DNA of 5,009 nt from Candidatus Saccharibacteria bacterium UBA5145 (GCA_002413865.1 DHXX01000001.1:1-5009); one strand, 5' to 3'; shown: positions 1 to 5,009, numbered from the stretch's first letter. A program made the numbers and translations. Notes: generated by a model from the sequence alone, not told the origin.

Positions 1-632
1 GTCGTGATGGCGATAACGGCTTTTGGCAAAACGGTCAGGGCAAAGAACAGGCCAACAATCAAAGCGATTAAAGCGACGATGCCAACTATCAGGAGCATCC
101 GGAAACGATCAAAGTTTGGTACCGCCAGCTTCTTGTTCTTCTTGACTTTCGGCACGGCAGCGGCAGCCACGCCAGCTTCGGCGGGCTCGTCATCTTCCAT
201 TTCAAGAGTTTCGACGTCGTCACCGGTGATAGCCAGGCCGGCTAGTTCACCAACCGGTCGATTGCCGGCGGTGGCGGTGATAGGTAAGGATTCGGGTAGA
301 TCGGCCGTCTCTTCGACGGTTTCTTCGTGGTCGTCGAACAAGGGCGCTTCGGGAATCTCGGGTTTAGTCTGCAGCGTCTTAGCAACGTGCAAGCCGACCG
401 CGCCGGCCAGTGGCAGTAAACCAGCTTCGCTCGTAATCAGTACGATGTGTTTCTTGGCGTTATCGGCGCTGCGCTTGAGCAGTTTCATGTTGACGATGCT
501 CTGGAAGACGCTAGCGCGCTTGGGCAAGACCAAGGCGAGGATTCTGCCGTCACTGGCCCGGACCTTATCGATGATGCCGGTGATTTCATCGTCGATGTCT
601 ATGTAAATTGTGTCTTTATTTGGAGTTGCCAT
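1..632 (-). CDS. Single-pass membrane protein, N-terminal part (possibly the CPR 'baseplate J-like' family)
   Basis: The frame is open from an ATG at 630-632 to the window edge, giving 210 codons and no stop, so the C-terminus is missing. The protein begins MATPNKDTIYIDIDDEITGI. Residues 1-88 look like a compact alpha/beta domain, with strands such as LALVLP and HIVLITS and the segment AGLLPLAGAVGLHVAKTL. Residues about 89-160 form an acidic, Pro/Ala-rich linker that is probably disordered. A basic patch (KVKKNKK, 162-168) precedes one hydrophobic helix at about 179-202, so the N-terminus should be cytoplasmic and the unseen remainder outside. From memory, Saccharibacteria carry large proteins with this type of N-terminus, annotated as baseplate J-like; the part that would confirm this lies outside the window. 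It starts 10 bp after the ftsA-like stop with no Shine-Dalgarno sequence. A PilN-like partner of the upstream ATPase is an alternative. The CDS is secure; the family name is tentative. Confidence 0.85.
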   Translation of the reverse strand, partial: MATPNKDTIYIDIDDEITGIIDKVRASDGRILALVLPKRASVFQSIVNMKLLKRSADNAKKHIVLITSEAGLLPLAGAVGLHVAKTLQTKPEIPEAPLFDDHEETVEETADLPESLPITATAGNRPVGELAGLAITGDDVETLEMEDDEPAEAGVAAAAVPKVKKNKKLAVPNFDRFRMLLIVGIVALIALIVGLFFALTVLPKAVIAIT

Positions 633-641
633 ATGATTTTG

Positions 642-647
642 ATTATA
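642..647 (-). promoter_or_regulatory. Consensus -10 box (TATAAT) overlapping the ftsA stop codon
   Basis: Read on the minus strand, TATAAT ends 9 nt before the ATG at 632. Its internal TAA (643-645) is the stop codon of the upstream ftsA-like gene. Initiation about 7 nt downstream would fall 0-3 nt before the ATG, giving an almost leaderless mRNA, which fits the lack of a Shine-Dalgarno motif. No good -35 hexamer is visible at 16-18 nt spacing, and TATAAT can occur by chance in AT-rich gaps. Confidence 0.45.
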
Positions 648-1974
648 CGCTTAACATTTTATCTATTTTATCGCGGATCGAATCGCTTTTGCCACTACTA
701 AATTGTAACGTATCCATGCCGACGCGCAGTAGCCCCATGGCCGTAATAAACGTGTGGTCGGTAATCTTGCCAGTCGAGTCAGTGACGCCGGCAACTTGTT
801 CGGGGCGAATAAAGTGGATGCTGGGCTTGCGCGTTAACGGTAAATTGCCGTACCAGTCGGTTTCGAGCTTGTCCATTAACAGGTCCAGCGAGGCGCCACC
901 GCCGCACAGGAATAAGCGGTGCGGTAAGTGATCGAGCTTGGTGAATTCAGCCAGGGCTAGTTCGATGCCGCTCAACCAGGTATCGGCCGTCTTGCCCAGA
1001 GCCTCCTCGATTGCCGGGCGCTTTTGGGTGGGAATCTTATTGGTACTCAAGCCGATTTTGAGTTCTTCGGCTTGTTCGAATTCGACGTTCAGGTCGCGCT
1101 CGATCGCCCGGGTAAAGGCCCGGCCGCCGATGCCAAACATCTTGGTGCCTTGGACGCCACCATCATTAACGACGGCGATATCGGTCGTGCCGCCACCAAC
1201 GTCCATCAGGATAGCGCTTAGATTTTGATTGGGGTTGTTACCGATGACCGCCCGCGCGACGGCAAACGGTTCGGCGGCGACGGCCAACAGATCAAGGTCG
1301 AGTTCTTGGGCGGTTTTTTCGAGCGCGCCGATATGAATCAAGGGCGCGAACGCCGTATAGAGTTGGACGACGACGTCTTTGCCCTGAAAGCCAATCGGGT
1401 TGGTGACGGGATAGCCGTCGATTTCGATACTAACGAGGGCCGAGTTGACCAAACGGACTTCGACGGATTTGCCGCCAAGTTCCCAGGCCAGTTGTTGCTT
1501 GGCGCGCTTTTCGGCGCGATCCTGGACGAGGTTGATGACTTTTTCCATCTCGGCGACGTCGAGCGGACTAGTCGGGTTTTTACGAGCGACGCGAACGGTG
1601 GTGGTCGTACCCTTGACGAGCTCACCGGCGATGCCGATAATAGCCGAGCGAACGCTGACACCGGCTTCGGCTTCGGCTTCGCTCAGCGCTTTGTCGCAAT
1701 TATCAACCACGCCGGCGATGTCGGAAATCGCGCCAGCCTGCATATCGCTCAGCGACTGGTGAGCCCGCCCGACGCCGATGACTTCAATCGTGCCGGTGGC
1801 TTTATCGACTTTGCCGACGAGAGCTTTGACGAATTCGGTACCGATATCCAGGGCCACCAAATATTGATCGTTTTGTTTCTGGGCACGGGCCCGCACGGTA
1901 GTCTTTGCCTTGTTTGCGCCAACCAGCGCCTTTTGTGCCAAACCGGCGCCGGCACTCTTAAATTTATCAAGCAT
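643..1974 (-). CDS. ftsA: FtsA-like (FtsA/PilM family) actin-fold ATPase
   Basis: This 443-residue protein is of the actin/Hsp70 ATPase superfamily and closest to FtsA, the factor that tethers FtsZ filaments to the membrane. Visible motifs are phosphate-1 (ALDIGTEFVKALVG, 41-54), the FtsA-style MQAGAISDI near 78-86, a 1C/SHS2-like region at about 87-170 (IIGIAGELVKGTTTTVRVAR, then an acidic helix), GYPVTNPIGFQGKDV near 187-201, phosphate-2 (MDVGGGTTDIAVV, 257-269) and the adenosine motif (FLCGGGAS, 355-362). Residues 1-36 are an unusual basic Ala/Lys/Arg-rich extension before the ATPase fold. The C-terminus (DSIRDKIDKMLSV) could be a weak amphipathic helix. An in-frame ATG lies two codons upstream (1978-1980); I prefer 1974 because the candidate -10 box would leave 1980 untranscribed. 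No Shine-Dalgarno sequence is seen. The next gene, 10 bp downstream, encodes a single-pass membrane protein, as in PilM-PilN pairs, so a pilus-type role is the main alternative to cell division. Confidence 0.88.
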   Translation of the reverse strand: MLDKFKSAGAGLAQKALVGANKAKTTVRARAQKQNDQYLVALDIGTEFVKALVGKVDKATGTIEVIGVGRAHQSLSDMQAGAISDIAGVVDNCDKALSEAEAEAGVSVRSAIIGIAGELVKGTTTTVRVARKNPTSPLDVAEMEKVINLVQDRAEKRAKQQLAWELGGKSVEVRLVNSALVSIEIDGYPVTNPIGFQGKDVVVQLYTAFAPLIHIGALEKTAQELDLDLLAVAAEPFAVARAVIGNNPNQNLSAILMDVGGGTTDIAVVNDGGVQGTKMFGIGGRAFTRAIERDLNVEFEQAEELKIGLSTNKIPTQKRPAIEEALGKTADTWLSGIELALAEFTKLDHLPHRLFLCGGGASLDLLMDKLETDWYGNLPLTRKPSIHFIRPEQVAGVTDSTGKITDHTFITAMGLLRVGMDTLQFSSGKSDSIRDKIDKMLSV

Positions 1975-1981
1975 ATGCATT

Positions 1982-1990
1982 ATTTTACCA
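1982..1990 (-). promoter_or_regulatory. Extended -10 promoter element of the ftsA-like gene
   Basis: The minus strand reads TGG-TAAAAT, matching the extended -10 pattern TGnTATAAT with one mismatch in the hexamer. It is followed by A, then ATGCATATG. Initiation 7-8 nt after the hexamer would fall on or next to the second ATG (1974). No -35 hexamer is recognisable, which extended -10 promoters can tolerate. A second possible -10 (TATATA, 2015-2020) followed by GGAG (2011-2014) lies further upstream, but that GGAG is too far from the ATG to act as its ribosome binding site. Confidence 0.45.
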
Positions 1991-2073
1991 CAGCCGACCC
2001 GAGAATGAGGCTCCTATATAGTCGAAAGTTCTTTAAGTTATAAAGTTGAAAGTTGGCTCGGGCCGCAGTTCCT

Positions 2074-2247
2074 CGTCATCCTGAATTTATTTCAGGATCC
2101 CATCGAGGGAGATAAACAGGTAGCAAGTAGCAGATTACAGAAATTTAGCAGATAACAAGTTGCAGACGTCGACGCACCCGGGCTTAGTCTGTCATCTGCC
2201 AAGTCTGCTAAATCAAAACGGGATCCTGAAATAAATTCAGGATGACG
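2074..2247. repeat. REPIN/MITE-like element with perfect 28-bp inverted repeats
   Basis: The left arm (2074-2101) and right arm (2220-2247) are exact reverse complements over all 28 bases; identity stops at both ends. Each arm is itself a hairpin: ATCCTGAA, a TTTAT loop and TTCAGGAT in the left arm. Between them are 118 bp with a nested inverted repeat, ATTTAGCAGA (2143-2152) against TCTGCTAAAT (2204-2213), several GCAGA/TCTGC words, and a loop containing GACGTCGACG and CCCGGG. Two inverted REP-type hairpins around a spacer is the architecture of REPINs or small non-autonomous mobile elements. No transposase is present and no target-site duplication is evident at the flanks. The arm sequence resembles, from memory, dispersed intergenic repeats seen in other bacteria. 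Confidence 0.85.
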
Positions 2248-2270
2248 CTTCGCGTCAGTTCAGGATGACG
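2244..2270. repeat. Partial third REP copy with adjoining small hairpin
   Basis: TTCAGGATGACG at 2259-2270 repeats exactly the last 12 bases of the right arm (2236-2247), offset by 23 bp in the same orientation. Between them GACGC-TTC-GCGTC (2244-2256) is a perfect 5-bp stem with a 3-nt loop. This looks like a decayed or partial extra repeat unit. The stem lacks a following T-tract on either strand, so I do not call it an intrinsic terminator, although it lies just downstream of the Ig/PKD gene stop. Confidence 0.65.
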
Positions 2271-2294
2271 AAAGCGCGCCGTAGCTGGGAGGTG

Positions 2295-3350
2295 CTAAGT
2301 GTGTCTGACGGTTCGCTTGGGTCGCAAGAGCCCAAACTCGTAGCGTTCGCCCAACCAGAATGATGAGACTAGTAGAACGGTAACGCCGTAGCTCGGCCAA
2401 ATATAACGCAAGGCTTGTTGGAGCGCGCTCTTACCACCAATGCCCGTCGTCGTCAATTGACTAGACACGGCGCTGGGCTGGGCGTTGACGATGGTGAGTA
2501 ATTGCAGATTTGTCTGCTGGCCCTTGGCGTCGGTCGCCGAAACTTTGATTGGATAGCTGCCGTGATAACCGCCGGCCGCTTGGTAAGTATGCGTCAGATC
2601 AAACTCGCCGCTACTGGCTCGACTGAGGAGCGTATGCTGGCCATCGCCCCAGTCCACGGCAATCGCGTAAGGCGCCTGACCACCGTCGATTGAAACGTGG
2701 TAGCTGACAGGGTCGCCGACATAGAAACCTTGGTACGTGAAGTTGCTTTTCAGCACCAACGCTGCGGCGGGCGGAACGTTGTCGGCGGCGGCCACTTTAG
2801 AGTTGGTGCTGCCGCTCGTGCTACCAGCAACACCCGTAGTGGCGGGCGGATCGTAATAAACAGTGGTCGGAGCTGCGACCGGCCCCGGCAGGTCAGTTTG
2901 GCTATAGACTCTGGCTTGCAGCTGGTTGGCGCCCACGAACAGATCGGTCGTCAGACTGTAAGTTCCGTCCGCAGCACACAGCGCCACACCGCTAAATAAG
3001 TTATTACGATACAGTGAAACGTAGCTATTTAGCGGGCACGTCCCGGTAACGGTCAGCGGTGTAGCCGCAACATGGGTACCATCAGCTGGGGAGGTAATAG
3101 TCGCGGCGATCGTAGGCGGTAACCCCGGTACGCTGGCATGGACGTCGTAGTTATCGGCCGAGACCAAGTGCGTCCAACTCGACAGCAAGACGCCGAGACA
3201 GAGGAGGATCATGCCCAGCACCGGGTATGAAGTCGAACGGTGTGGCAATAATTTACCGGTGTGACGACGGTGGGTCAAATGCAGGTGCGGGCTTTTAGCC
3301 AAAGGATGAACTTTGGGTGGTCGGCCGCGTTTTTTAAGCTGTTGTTTCAT
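2295..3350 (-). CDS. Membrane-anchored Ig-like/PKD surface protein with AT-hook-like N-terminus
   Basis: This 351-residue protein is probably an envelope or surface component. Residues 1-41 are very rich in Lys, Arg and His and include KKRGRPPK (6-13), matching the AT-hook core. A hydrophobic segment (about 42-64) follows; VSA before D66 could be a signal peptidase I site, so it may be a cleaved signal peptide with a long N-region or an anchor. Residues about 80-165 look like a bacterial Ig-like domain (TSPADGTHV...PLTVTG, ending in DGTYSLTTDLFVGANQLQARVYS) with Cys105 and Cys125 possibly paired. A Gly/Ser/Thr/Ala-rich linker (170-190) leads to a PKD-like domain at about 195-290, with VDWGDGQ (232-238) and YPIKVSATDAKG (266-277). 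A C-terminal hydrophobic segment (about 316-334) and a basic tail (RPKRTVRH) suggest a second membrane anchor. PKD and Ig-like domains commonly mediate adhesion or extracellular interactions; the ligand is unknown. The ATG at 3350 has no Shine-Dalgarno sequence, only an A/C-rich leader. Confidence 0.88.
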   Translation of the reverse strand: MKQQLKKRGRPPKVHPLAKSPHLHLTHRRHTGKLLPHRSTSYPVLGMILLCLGVLLSSWTHLVSADNYDVHASVPGLPPTIAATITSPADGTHVAATPLTVTGTCPLNSYVSLYRNNLFSGVALCAADGTYSLTTDLFVGANQLQARVYSQTDLPGPVAAPTTVYYDPPATTGVAGSTSGSTNSKVAAADNVPPAAALVLKSNFTYQGFYVGDPVSYHVSIDGGQAPYAIAVDWGDGQHTLLSRASSGEFDLTHTYQAAGGYHGSYPIKVSATDAKGQQTNLQLLTIVNAQPSAVSSQLTTTGIGGKSALQQALRYIWPSYGVTVLLVSSFWLGERYEFGLLRPKRTVRHT

Positions 3351-3376
3351 TTTTGTTTGTTTACGTTTACTAAAAT

Positions 3377-3385
3377 ATCATAGCA
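3377..3385 (-). promoter_or_regulatory. Extended -10 promoter of the Ig/PKD gene
   Basis: The minus strand reads TGC-TATGAT, an extended -10 with one mismatch in the hexamer. Initiation about 7 nt downstream would give a leader of about 20 nt, A/C-rich and without a Shine-Dalgarno motif. No -35 hexamer is evident at 17 nt; that position is occupied by the GGCGCTAA direct repeats. Confidence 0.5.
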
Positions 3386-3390
3386 TATTT

Positions 3391-3410
3391 TTAGCGCCAC
3401 GCTTAGCGCC
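3391..3410. repeat. Direct repeat of TTAGCGCC, possible operator
   Basis: TTAGCGCC occurs at 3391-3398 and 3403-3410 with a 12-bp period. On the minus strand these read GGCGCTAA and cover the -35 region of the Ig/PKD promoter, 9 and 21 bp upstream of its -10 box. The pair lies between two divergent promoters, so it could bind a regulator or replace a -35 element. The regulator is unknown and the short length leaves room for chance. Confidence 0.35.
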
Positions 3411-3431
3411 GTGATCTTAATCGCCACATTG

Positions 3432-3460
3432 TTGATAATAATGCTTTTTAGTGATATAAT
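3432..3460 (+). promoter_or_regulatory. Strong sigma-70-type promoter for the unknown gene, predicted leaderless
   Basis: TTGATA (3432-3437, five of six matches to TTGACA) is separated by exactly 17 bp from TATAAT (3455-3460, perfect consensus). TG at 3452-3453 adds an extended -10. This is the best promoter in the window. The usual start point, about 7 nt after the -10, is position 3467, the A of the second ATG in ATGCATATG. The first ATG begins right next to the -10 box and should not be in the transcript. Confidence 0.8.
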
Positions 3461-3466
3461 ATGCAT

Positions 3467-4393
3467 ATGTCCCCCGAATCACGACCCTCTCAACCAGAAA
3501 TCGCCAAAGTAAGCGCCGATCTATTTATGAATGCTTCCGACCATATCCACTTACGCGATGAGATTGTGGCGGCCGCTCGCGAGCTAATCCTCTTTCAAAC
3601 CCCTAGCAGCTTCGTTTCAGAATTGGCCGATATCCCTTTACGCGGCGGTATGCCCATAGGATTTAGCGCACTGGGCGACATGTTCAATCGAATGAATTTT
3701 TCGACTAGAAAAGAATTCAGTAACGACCCGATAGAGGCCAAAGACGCTTCGGTCAAACTGTGGCTGATGGGCAGCCACCGCGACGAACAACTAAAGTTCG
3801 TATCCGAAGAACTACCGGTTAAATTTGGTCGCAATAAACAGTTTCTGGTCTACCCTTTTGGGGCGAGCGAATCAATTGACCACATTGATTGTGCCGACCT
3901 TGAGTACTCGCTTGATTCCTTGATTCCGGCGACCCGTTTTAGCGCCCTGGCTGACCCTCGAAGAGACGATGCTTTTGACGTCATTGCCTTGACGACAGCC
4001 GATCTACTCCGCCAATACACCGACGAGCCGAAGCAAAACACCCTACGAACTTATTTATCCAAGGATTATGTTGTCTCACGAATCGGGACCGTCGACTATG
4101 TCGGCGAGACAGGCAGTCGACTGGTCGTCGAGCAGACAGGCAATAAGAATAGCCTACGCCTTACTTCAATGGCGCCGGTAGACTTAGGGAGCGCTAGAGT
4201 AATCGAACATTTTGAGTATTATTTTGAGCCCAATAATCGGGAGCCGATGAGTGGCCACGTCCGTCTGGCCCTGCTCAGTCATGAATTACCGAGAGAAGTG
4301 CTGAACGAGTACCTCAAGACAACCCAAGAAAATACAAGTGCCAGCCACATTGGCGAACGCGCCCTAGCGTTGCTACTAAACGACTTGCAATAG
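3467..4393 (+). CDS. Hypothetical soluble protein, function unknown
   Basis: I do not recognise this 308-residue protein. It has no signal peptide or transmembrane helix, one Trp (99) and one Cys (142), and appears cytoplasmic. The N-terminal part (about 15-115) is mainly helical, with acidic and aliphatic stretches such as LRDEIVAAARELILF. The central part includes a short basic loop (PVKFGRNKQFLVYPFG, about 117-132) and an acidic helix. Residues about 198-272 look beta-rich (YVVSRIGTVDYVG, SRLVVEQTG, SLRLTSMAPV, ARVIEHFEYYFEP, GHVRLALLS) and suggest a sandwich or barrel. The C-terminus is again helical. An in-frame ATG at 3461 would add two residues; I chose 3467 because the promoter places the start of transcription there. 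No Shine-Dalgarno sequence exists. It is divergent from the Ig/PKD gene and convergent with alaS, so it is probably transcribed alone. The long intact frame and consensus promoter support a real gene. Confidence 0.85.
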   Translation: MSPESRPSQPEIAKVSADLFMNASDHIHLRDEIVAAARELILFQTPSSFVSELADIPLRGGMPIGFSALGDMFNRMNFSTRKEFSNDPIEAKDASVKLWLMGSHRDEQLKFVSEELPVKFGRNKQFLVYPFGASESIDHIDCADLEYSLDSLIPATRFSALADPRRDDAFDVIALTTADLLRQYTDEPKQNTLRTYLSKDYVVSRIGTVDYVGETGSRLVVEQTGNKNSLRLTSMAPVDLGSARVIEHFEYYFEPNNREPMSGHVRLALLSHELPREVLNEYLKTTQENTSASHIGERALALLLNDLQ

Positions 4394-4401
4394 TTAATAG
4401 A

Positions 4402-5009
4402 CTAGACTAAGACGGCTTTGATGCGGCGGATACCGGCGCTGCTCGACTCTTCTTTGACAATCTTGAAGCGCTTATCATCTTCGAAGAGTTGCAGGGTGTG
4501 GTCGACGTGCGGCCCGCCACAGATCTCAAAACTAAAAGGTTTGTCGGCGCCGTCGGCAATCATCTTGTAGACTTTGACCGTTTCGCCGTAACGATCACCG
4601 AATTGACCGAGCGCGCCCTTTTCTTCGACGGCGACTTTGGTCGGGTATTCTTGGAAGCTGACTTTCAAATCTTTGGCGATCTGTTCGTTGACCATGTTTT
4701 GGACTTGCATTAGCTGGTCGGTCGTGACCTTTTCGGGGTGGCTGAAGTCGAAGCGCAGGCGCTCTTCGGTGATGTTGCTGCCGCGTTGGACGACGTGGTC
4801 GCCCAGCACTTCGCGCAGGACCTGATACATCAGGTGCGTCGCCGTGTGATACTTTTTGTGCTGCAAGGTCTGGCCGCCGAGGCCGCCCTTGAAGGTGCCC
4901 TTGCTGGCGGTTTGCGAGCGGGCCCGCTGCTGCGCCATTTTGGTGTCAAATTCTTGGCGCCAAGTCGGGCTCAAATCGACGCCTTGCTTATAAGCTTCTT
5001 CGGCGCTCA
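4402..5009 (-). CDS. alaS: Alanyl-tRNA synthetase, C-terminal portion, lacking the C-Ala domain
   Basis: AlaRS charges tRNA(Ala) and clears mischarged Ser or Gly through an editing domain. The frame is open to the window edge, so the catalytic N-terminus lies outside; the TTG at 4972-4974 is an internal codon, as SAEEAYKQGVD reads in frame just before it. Counting that Leu as 1, the segment before the editing domain ends with FDTKMAQQRARSQ (9-21). The editing domain then shows HTATH (43-47) and CGGPH (152-156), together the HxxxH...CxxxH zinc site. GSNI (64-67) and LRFDFSHPE are also typical. The protein ends at AGIRRIKAVLV and stop TAG, where most bacterial AlaRS continue for well over 100 residues into the linker and C-Ala (DHHA1-type) domain. 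The next gene fills the downstream DNA on the other strand, so there is no room for a detached C-Ala immediately after it. The ending is clean, which suggests a natural short form. Confidence 0.95.
   Translation of the reverse strand, partial: SAEEAYKQGVDLSPTWRQEFDTKMAQQRARSQTASKGTFKGGLGGQTLQHKKYHTATHLMYQVLREVLGDHVVQRGSNITEERLRFDFSHPEKVTTDQLMQVQNMVNEQIAKDLKVSFQEYPTKVAVEEKGALGQFGDRYGETVKVYKMIADGADKPFSFEICGGPHVDHTLQLFEDDKRFKIVKEESSSAGIRRIKAVLV

Larger units (their letters stand above)
1981..2294. other. 314-bp intergenic region with repeat element, no gene seen
   Basis: This gap separates the 3' end of the Ig/PKD gene from the start of the ftsA-like gene, both on the minus strand. Its left part (1981-2056) holds candidate ftsA promoter elements and an AT-rich stretch in which AAAGTT occurs three times (2025-2030, 2042-2047, 2049-2054). 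The rest is mostly the inverted-repeat element at 2074-2247 and a partial third copy to 2270. No tRNA, coding frame of useful length or classical terminator with a T-tract is seen. Confidence 0.8.

Noticed and set aside
4..606. 200-codon plus-strand open frame
   Set aside because: It lies opposite the minus-strand membrane-protein frame, which has a coherent domain, linker and transmembrane helix. The plus-strand product is low-complexity Ser/Ala/Thr without domain features.
1225..2043. 272-codon plus-strand open frame
   Set aside because: It is antisense to the FtsA-like gene, whose ATPase motifs are unmistakable. The product shows no recognisable motif and is a by-product of the coding bias.
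2121..2213. CRISPR array
   Set aside because: The GCAGA/TCTGC words are short, irregularly spaced and in opposite orientations, without spacer-length periodicity.
2074..2247. Complete insertion sequence
   Set aside because: At 174 bp it cannot encode a transposase, and no target-site duplication is seen; a non-autonomous element fits better.
2244..2256. Intrinsic terminator for the Ig/PKD gene
   Set aside because: The stem is only 5 bp and no T-tract follows on either strand; it is better explained as part of the repeat cluster.
4394..4413. Bidirectional terminator between the convergent genes
   Set aside because: The sequence has short TAGAC tandem words but no GC-rich stem and no T-tract.
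4972..4974. TTG as the start codon of a short stand-alone editing protein (AlaX-like)
   Set aside because: The frame continues upstream to the window edge with residues typical of AlaRS before the editing domain, and no start signals are seen near the TTG. A free-standing form cannot be fully excluded without the upstream sequence.

Overview
The window looks like part of a Candidate Phyla Radiation (Patescibacteria) genome, most likely Saccharibacteria (TM7). No marker gene proves this. The inference rests on an FtsA-like actin-family gene followed closely by a single-pass membrane protein of a type I associate with this group, an alanyl-tRNA synthetase that stops right after its editing domain, promoters placed almost on top of start codons with no clear Shine-Dalgarno sequences, and tightly packed genes. 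The standard genetic code is used; the four visible stops are one TAA and three TAG.

Layout. At the left edge (1-632, minus strand) is the N-terminal 210 codons of a membrane protein with a cytoplasmic domain, an acidic linker and one transmembrane helix. It lies 10 bp downstream of an FtsA-like gene (643-1974, minus). The 1981-2294 gap holds a 174-bp element bounded by perfect 28-bp inverted repeats, each itself a hairpin (REPIN/MITE-like), plus a partial third copy. Next is a minus-strand gene (2295-3350) for a membrane-anchored surface protein with an AT-hook-like N-terminus, an Ig-like region and a PKD domain. A compact divergent promoter region (3351-3466) separates it from a plus-strand gene of unknown function (3467-4393). 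That gene converges, with an 8-bp gap, on the 3' end of alaS (4402-5009, minus, cut by the window edge).

How the parts may work together. The FtsA-like ATPase and the adjacent membrane protein probably form one cytoplasm-to-envelope module, either divisome-related or PilM/PilN-like; this is inference from order and topology. The Ig/PKD protein is another envelope component. The unknown soluble protein has no obvious link to its neighbours.

The most notable signals are promoter geometry that predicts leaderless or nearly leaderless mRNAs for three genes (two sharing the string ATGCATATG at the start), the REPIN-like element, the AlaRS lacking C-Ala, and the AT-hook-like motif on a membrane protein. 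I found no tRNA, rRNA, CRISPR array, complete insertion sequence or defence system.
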